Shown here piece after piece: positions 61,438 through 64,000 of a stretch of 64,000 nucleotides of DNA. A program made the position numbers and the translations under genes. Origin of the DNA: Caballeronia temeraria (GTDB taxonomy: Bacteria; Pseudomonadota; Gammaproteobacteria; Burkholderiales; Burkholderiaceae); NCBI RefSeq assembly GCF_001544795.2, contig NZ_FCOI02000019.1:90247-154246 (forward strand), given 5' to 3'. Numbering within the stretch: position 1 is the first letter of the stretch; each line of letters starts with the position of its first letter. The notes beneath the pieces are model-generated. The model made no database searches, was not told the origin of the DNA, and was given only the letters and a program-made list of their open reading frames with translations.

Positions 61438-61492
61438 GTCCAGCAATAACGTTTCACATACAACGTTCAGCTACAACACAAGGAGAGGTACC

Positions 61493-61999
61493 ATGATGTC
61501 GAAACTTCGTATCGGCCTGGCAGTTGCGATGGTCGGCGCATTGGCGGCGTGTCACTCGGGCGTGAAGCTCGACGAAGGCCAGAACAAGGGTGCAGTCGGC
61601 ACGCAGCCGAACCCGTCGGACGTGAAGCAGGTCAATATCGACCCGCTGAACGATCCGAACAGCCCGCTCGCGAAGCGCAGCATCTATTTCGACTTCGACA
61701 GCTATGCCGTGAAGGACGACTATCAGCCGCTGCTGCAACAACACTCGTCGTACCTGAAGAGCCATCCGGAGCGTCACGTCCTGATCCAGGGCAACACCGA
61801 CGAGCGCGGCACGAGCGAGTACAACCTGGCGCTCGGCCAGAAGCGTGCGGAAGCCGTGCGTCGTGCAATGTCGCTGATGGGCGTCGCGGATTCGCAGATG
61901 GAAGCCGTGAGCCTCGGCAAGGAAAAGCCGACTGCGACGGGTCACGACGAATCGTCGTGGGCACAGAACCGCCGTGCGGATCTCGTGTACCAGCAGTAA
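61493..61999 (+). CDS. pal: Peptidoglycan-associated lipoprotein Pal
   Basis: This outer-membrane lipoprotein binds peptidoglycan through an OmpA-like domain and contacts TolA and TolB. The 168-residue protein has a lipobox GALAAC with the lipidated C20, a short linker, and the OmpA-like domain (about 60-168) with YFDFDSYAV, GNTDERGTSEYN and the conserved Arg/Asp residues. AAGGAGAGG precedes the tandem ATG codons at 61493 and 61496; either could start translation. Confidence 0.97.
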   Translation: MMSKLRIGLAVAMVGALAACHSGVKLDEGQNKGAVGTQPNPSDVKQVNIDPLNDPNSPLAKRSIYFDFDSYAVKDDYQPLLQQHSSYLKSHPERHVLIQGNTDERGTSEYNLALGQKRAEAVRRAMSLMGVADSQMEAVSLGKEKPTATGHDESSWAQNRRADLVYQQ

Positions 62000-62035
62000 T
62001 CAACTTAACGTAACCAGTTACGGGTGAGTCGCCCT

Positions 62036-62785
62036 ATGTTGTATCGCTTTCCCTTGCTGCGCGTGGCCGCAGCCGCGTGCGTAGCCGGCTCGACGATGCT
62101 GAGCGTGCCCGCGCACGCCGGCGTCTTCGACGACAACGAAGCGCGTAAAGCCGTGCTCGACCTGCGCACGAAGACCGACAGCCTGTCCAATCAGTTGCAG
62201 GCGGCGCAGCGCACGATCCTCGATCAGCAGAATCGTATCGACCAGCTCAATCAGCAGGTCGCGACGGTTCGTGGCCAGAACGAGGATCTGGCCAACCAGG
62301 TCGCGACGCTGCAGAAGCAGCAGAAGGACTATTACGCCGACCTCGATTCGCGCTTGAAGAAGTTCGAGCCGCAGCAAGAGACGGTCGACGGCGTGACCGG
62401 TTCGGTGCAGCCCGGCGAGACGGAAGCGTTCAACGCGGCGTCGACTCAATTCCGTAACGGCGACTACAAGAATGCCGCGGCGTCTTTCAAGGCGTTCGTG
62501 GCGAAGTATCCGCAGAGCCCGTATCAGCCGACGGCGCGGTACTGGCTCGGCAATGCGCTCTACGCGCAGCGCGACTACAAGGGATCGACTGCGATCTGGC
62601 AGGACCTGGTGAAGAGTTATCCGACGCATCCGCGAGCGCCCGAGGCGTTGCTCGCAATCGCGAACAACCAGATCGAGCAAGGTCAGAAGGCGGCTGCGAA
62701 GCAGACGCTTCAGCAGATCATCTCGCAGTACGCCGGTACGGAAGTCGCGCAGACCGCGCAGAGCAAGATGTCGCAGGTGAAGTAA
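62036..62785 (+). CDS. cpoB: Cell division coordinator CpoB (YbgF)
   Basis: This periplasmic protein links peptidoglycan synthesis by PBP1b to the Tol system. The 249-residue protein has a signal peptide ending near VPAHAG, an N-terminal coiled coil (about residues 35-105) rich in Gln and Asn for trimerisation, and a TPR domain (about 125-245) with AFNAASTQFRNGDYKNAAA. ATG 62036 is preferred; a GTG at 62024 is possible. It ends the Tol-Pal operon. Confidence 0.94.
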   Translation: MLYRFPLLRVAAAACVAGSTMLSVPAHAGVFDDNEARKAVLDLRTKTDSLSNQLQAAQRTILDQQNRIDQLNQQVATVRGQNEDLANQVATLQKQQKDYYADLDSRLKKFEPQQETVDGVTGSVQPGETEAFNAASTQFRNGDYKNAAASFKAFVAKYPQSPYQPTARYWLGNALYAQRDYKGSTAIWQDLVKSYPTHPRAPEALLAIANNQIEQGQKAAAKQTLQQIISQYAGTEVAQTAQSKMSQVK

Positions 62786-62831
62786 GCGAAGCTTTCAGGA
62801 TTTCCTTCGAGTTTCGCGCCTCTCGAGGAGA

Positions 62832-62868
62832 ATGCCCGCGGGCAGTGAAGCCGCGGGCGTTTTTCTTT
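62832..62868 (+). terminator. Intrinsic terminator after the Tol-Pal operon
   Basis: An 8-bp perfect stem (gcccgcgg/ccgcgggc) with a 9-base loop is followed by gttttt, about 50 bp after cpoB. Confidence 0.9.
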
Positions 62869-62899
62869 CGATGATTCAAGCGTTCTTCAACGAGACCGG

Positions 62900-62929
62900 T
62901 TGACAGAACCAAGAATCGAAGTTTATAAT
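62900..62929 (+). promoter_or_regulatory. Consensus sigma-70 promoter of tRNA-Lys
   Basis: Perfect TTGACA (62900-62905) and perfect TATAAT (62924-62929) are separated by 18 bp; transcription should start about 6 bp before the mature tRNA. The strong match fits a stable RNA gene. Confidence 0.93.
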
Positions 62930-62941
62930 TTCGCCTCTTTC

Positions 62942-63017
62942 GGGTCGTTAGCTCAGCTGGTAGAGCAGCGGACTTTTAATCCGTTGGTCACAGGTTCGAA
63001 TCCCGTACGGCCTACCA
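62942..63017 (+). tRNA. tRNA-Lys (anticodon UUU)
   Basis: A 76-nt cloverleaf can be drawn. The acceptor stem GGGTCGT pairs with ACGGCCT including G-U pairs. The D-arm is AGCTCAGCTGGTAGAGC, and the anticodon stem-loop GGACTTTTAATCC contains TTT. The T-arm contains GGTTCGAATCC, and the 3' CCA is encoded. It is a single-gene transcript with its own consensus promoter and terminator. No other tRNA was seen in the window. Confidence 0.97.
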
Positions 63018-63030
63018 AGTATCAGGTAAG

Positions 63031-63058
63031 AAGCCCAGTCATTGCGACTGGGCTTTTT
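63031..63058 (+). terminator. Intrinsic terminator of tRNA-Lys
   Basis: A 10-bp perfect stem (aagcccagtc/gactgggctt) with a 5-base loop is followed by five T residues, 13 bp after the tRNA. Confidence 0.93.
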
Positions 63059-63848
63059 GCTTTGTGGTGCTCGTGTAGGCACTGTGTAGGCAAATCCGAG
63101 CAACATCAGCGTTCCTGAACGGTAGCGGATTTCGGCTGGAACGTCATCGCGAGTGGATTGAACGGTTTGCATCGTCGTGTCCTTTGCCGCATGAGCAGCA
63201 ATCGTGATTGACGATACGCCTTGTGAGACCACCAAGAACTTTTGTCAATTGATCCCCTACTGCCATTGTTCTTACTTATGGCTCGTGCCTAGTTTTCCGA
63301 ATGGACGACGAGGACGAGACATTGGCGCGTCGGGGGGATAAAAAAGGCGGGGCGCATTATCCTTGCTCCATACGCTACGTACGCCTGATAAATGAACGAC
63401 GCACCCTCCCGCAGGGTCGACGCCGCGACGGGCCTGTTCGAGCAACACTCATTTCAAGCGGTCAGCATCGGTGACGTCCGGGGCTGTCTCGTGATCGCGG
63501 CACAGCTCGAGTTCCGGGCCGATCCGCTCGTGGCAACCAAGTGCGGACCCAGCTCGCTCGCTTGCCGCAGGTGAGTCGTGATGCGCTGGTGCATCTCGTG
63601 CGTCCTGCGGTAGTCGATCAACTGGCGCGGCAGTTCTGCTACTTGCTGTTGGGGGGCAACCACGCAGGCCGGATTGATCCGGGACGTGACAGCCCGCGAG
63701 GCGTGGGAGTGCGCGCGACGATTGATCGAGTGTGCGGCGCTGGACTGAGGGAACGGGGAATTCAGAATAAACGGGTACTTTGATGCGGCGTCTCGTGATC
63801 TATTCCTGCGCATGCCGTTGATGGCGTTATGCAGGGGGGACGCGATAC
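63059..63848. other. Gene-poor region after tRNA-Lys, accessory-like
   Basis: About 790 bp follow without a convincing gene. The left part (63060-63310) is distinctly less G/C-rich than the core genome and repeats tgtaggcactgtgtaggc-like text at 63077-63093. The right part contains short open frames on both strands (for example 63392-63574 and 63541-63783, plus strand, in different frames) that could be one decayed gene. None resembles a family I know, and no integrase, transposase or att duplicate of the tRNA 3' end is visible. Confidence 0.5.
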
Positions 63849-64000
63849 ATGATTTATCTAGGCCCGTTTTTTGGTAGCAGGTGGGAGCATCACAAGTACG
63901 CTCCGTTGCTGTGGGACAGTCTCAATTATTCGCTTTATCTGAGTGTGGTGGATGGGCGCTATTTTCACCTCGCCAGTCATTACTGTTTCGGAACTGATCG
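63849..64000 (+). CDS. Unrecognised protein, 3' end beyond the window
   Basis: A frame starting at ATG 63849 stays open to the end of the window (50 codons seen). A purine-rich gcagggggga ahead of the start is a plausible ribosome binding site. The product is aromatic-rich, starting MIYLGPFFGSRWEHHKYAPL and continuing with many Tyr, His and Leu. I recognise no family. Codon use is less G/C-biased than in neighbouring core genes, which fits accessory DNA. Confidence 0.5.
   Translation, partial: MIYLGPFFGSRWEHHKYAPLLWDSLNYSLYLSVVDGRYFHLASHYCFGTD

Noticed and set aside
62948..63235. A leftward frame of 95 codons that ends inside tRNA-Lys.
   Set aside because: Its C-terminal third is the reverse complement of the tRNA and its terminator. 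The remainder resembles no integrase or other family.
1..64000. CRISPR arrays, insertion sequences, rRNA genes and toxin-antitoxin pairs.
   Set aside because: I looked for regularly spaced repeats, transposase motifs and terminal inverted repeats and saw none. The only tandem repeat is the 11-bp array at 24050-24082.

Overview
The window is a high-GC chromosomal segment of a betaproteobacterium of the family Burkholderiaceae, most likely in the Paraburkholderia/Caballeronia/Burkholderia group. The basis is the gene content and order: kynR-kynBUA, sodB-xseA-lpxK-kdsB-adk, DUF3579 divergent from argF, glyA-nrdR, and ybgC-tolQRAB-pal-cpoB, all with strong G/C bias at third codon positions. This is inference from recalled gene families; no database search was possible. 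Most of the window is core genome, and clear accessory character appears only at the right edge.

Positions 1-12.9 kb. This part holds the 3' end of a 2-hydroxychromene-2-carboxylate isomerase-type gene, a LysR regulator and a cupin/AraC regulator. A leftward xanthine dehydrogenase operon follows (xdhA, xdhB and an N-terminally shortened xdhC). Then come two MFS transporters, a GntR/UTRA regulator next to the second of them, a degenerate EAL-domain protein and a 50-residue membrane protein.

Positions 12.9-29.7 kb. A comparatively A/T-rich acyltransferase-3 gene is followed by sodB, xseA, a lipid A/Kdo operon (lpxK, a Trm112-like gene, kdsB) and adk. Next are a short-chain dehydrogenase, sirB1-like and murJ genes, rpsT, DUF3579 divergent from argF, argG, murB divergent from yajQ, and plsY. 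Many of these genes end in clear intrinsic terminators, several of them shared between convergent genes.

Positions 29.7-43.5 kb. The translationally coupled leftward run queG-ogt-xerD starts only 15 bp from the divergent tsaE-amiC pair. Further genes are a DMT exporter, a tiny secreted Lys/Thr-rich protein, pirin, ybbN, tcdA, pdxH, cfa, a DUF72 protein with no ordinary start codon, msrA and a flavin reductase.

Positions 43.5-49.5 kb. This is a tryptophan-to-anthranilate module: kynR divergent from kynB-kynU-kynA. Beside it, an IclR regulator is divergent from a glutaryl-CoA dehydrogenase, with a strong candidate operator of overlapping palindromes between them.

Positions 49.8-57 kb. A three-gene cell-envelope cassette (DUF883, YqjE/holin-like, DUF3318-like) is convergent with a tightly overlapping minor-pilin operon (fimT-pilV-pilW-pilX-pilE). 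Then come glyA-nrdR and a YdfG-like dehydrogenase.

Positions 57-64 kb. The complete Tol-Pal operon (ybgC, tolQRAB, pal, cpoB) is followed by tRNA-Lys(UUU) with a consensus promoter. About 0.9 kb of gene-poor DNA of different composition follows, ending in an unrecognised reading frame cut by the window edge. A tRNA 3' end is a usual boundary for integrated elements, so this edge is the most likely place for an accessory island, but no integrase is visible.
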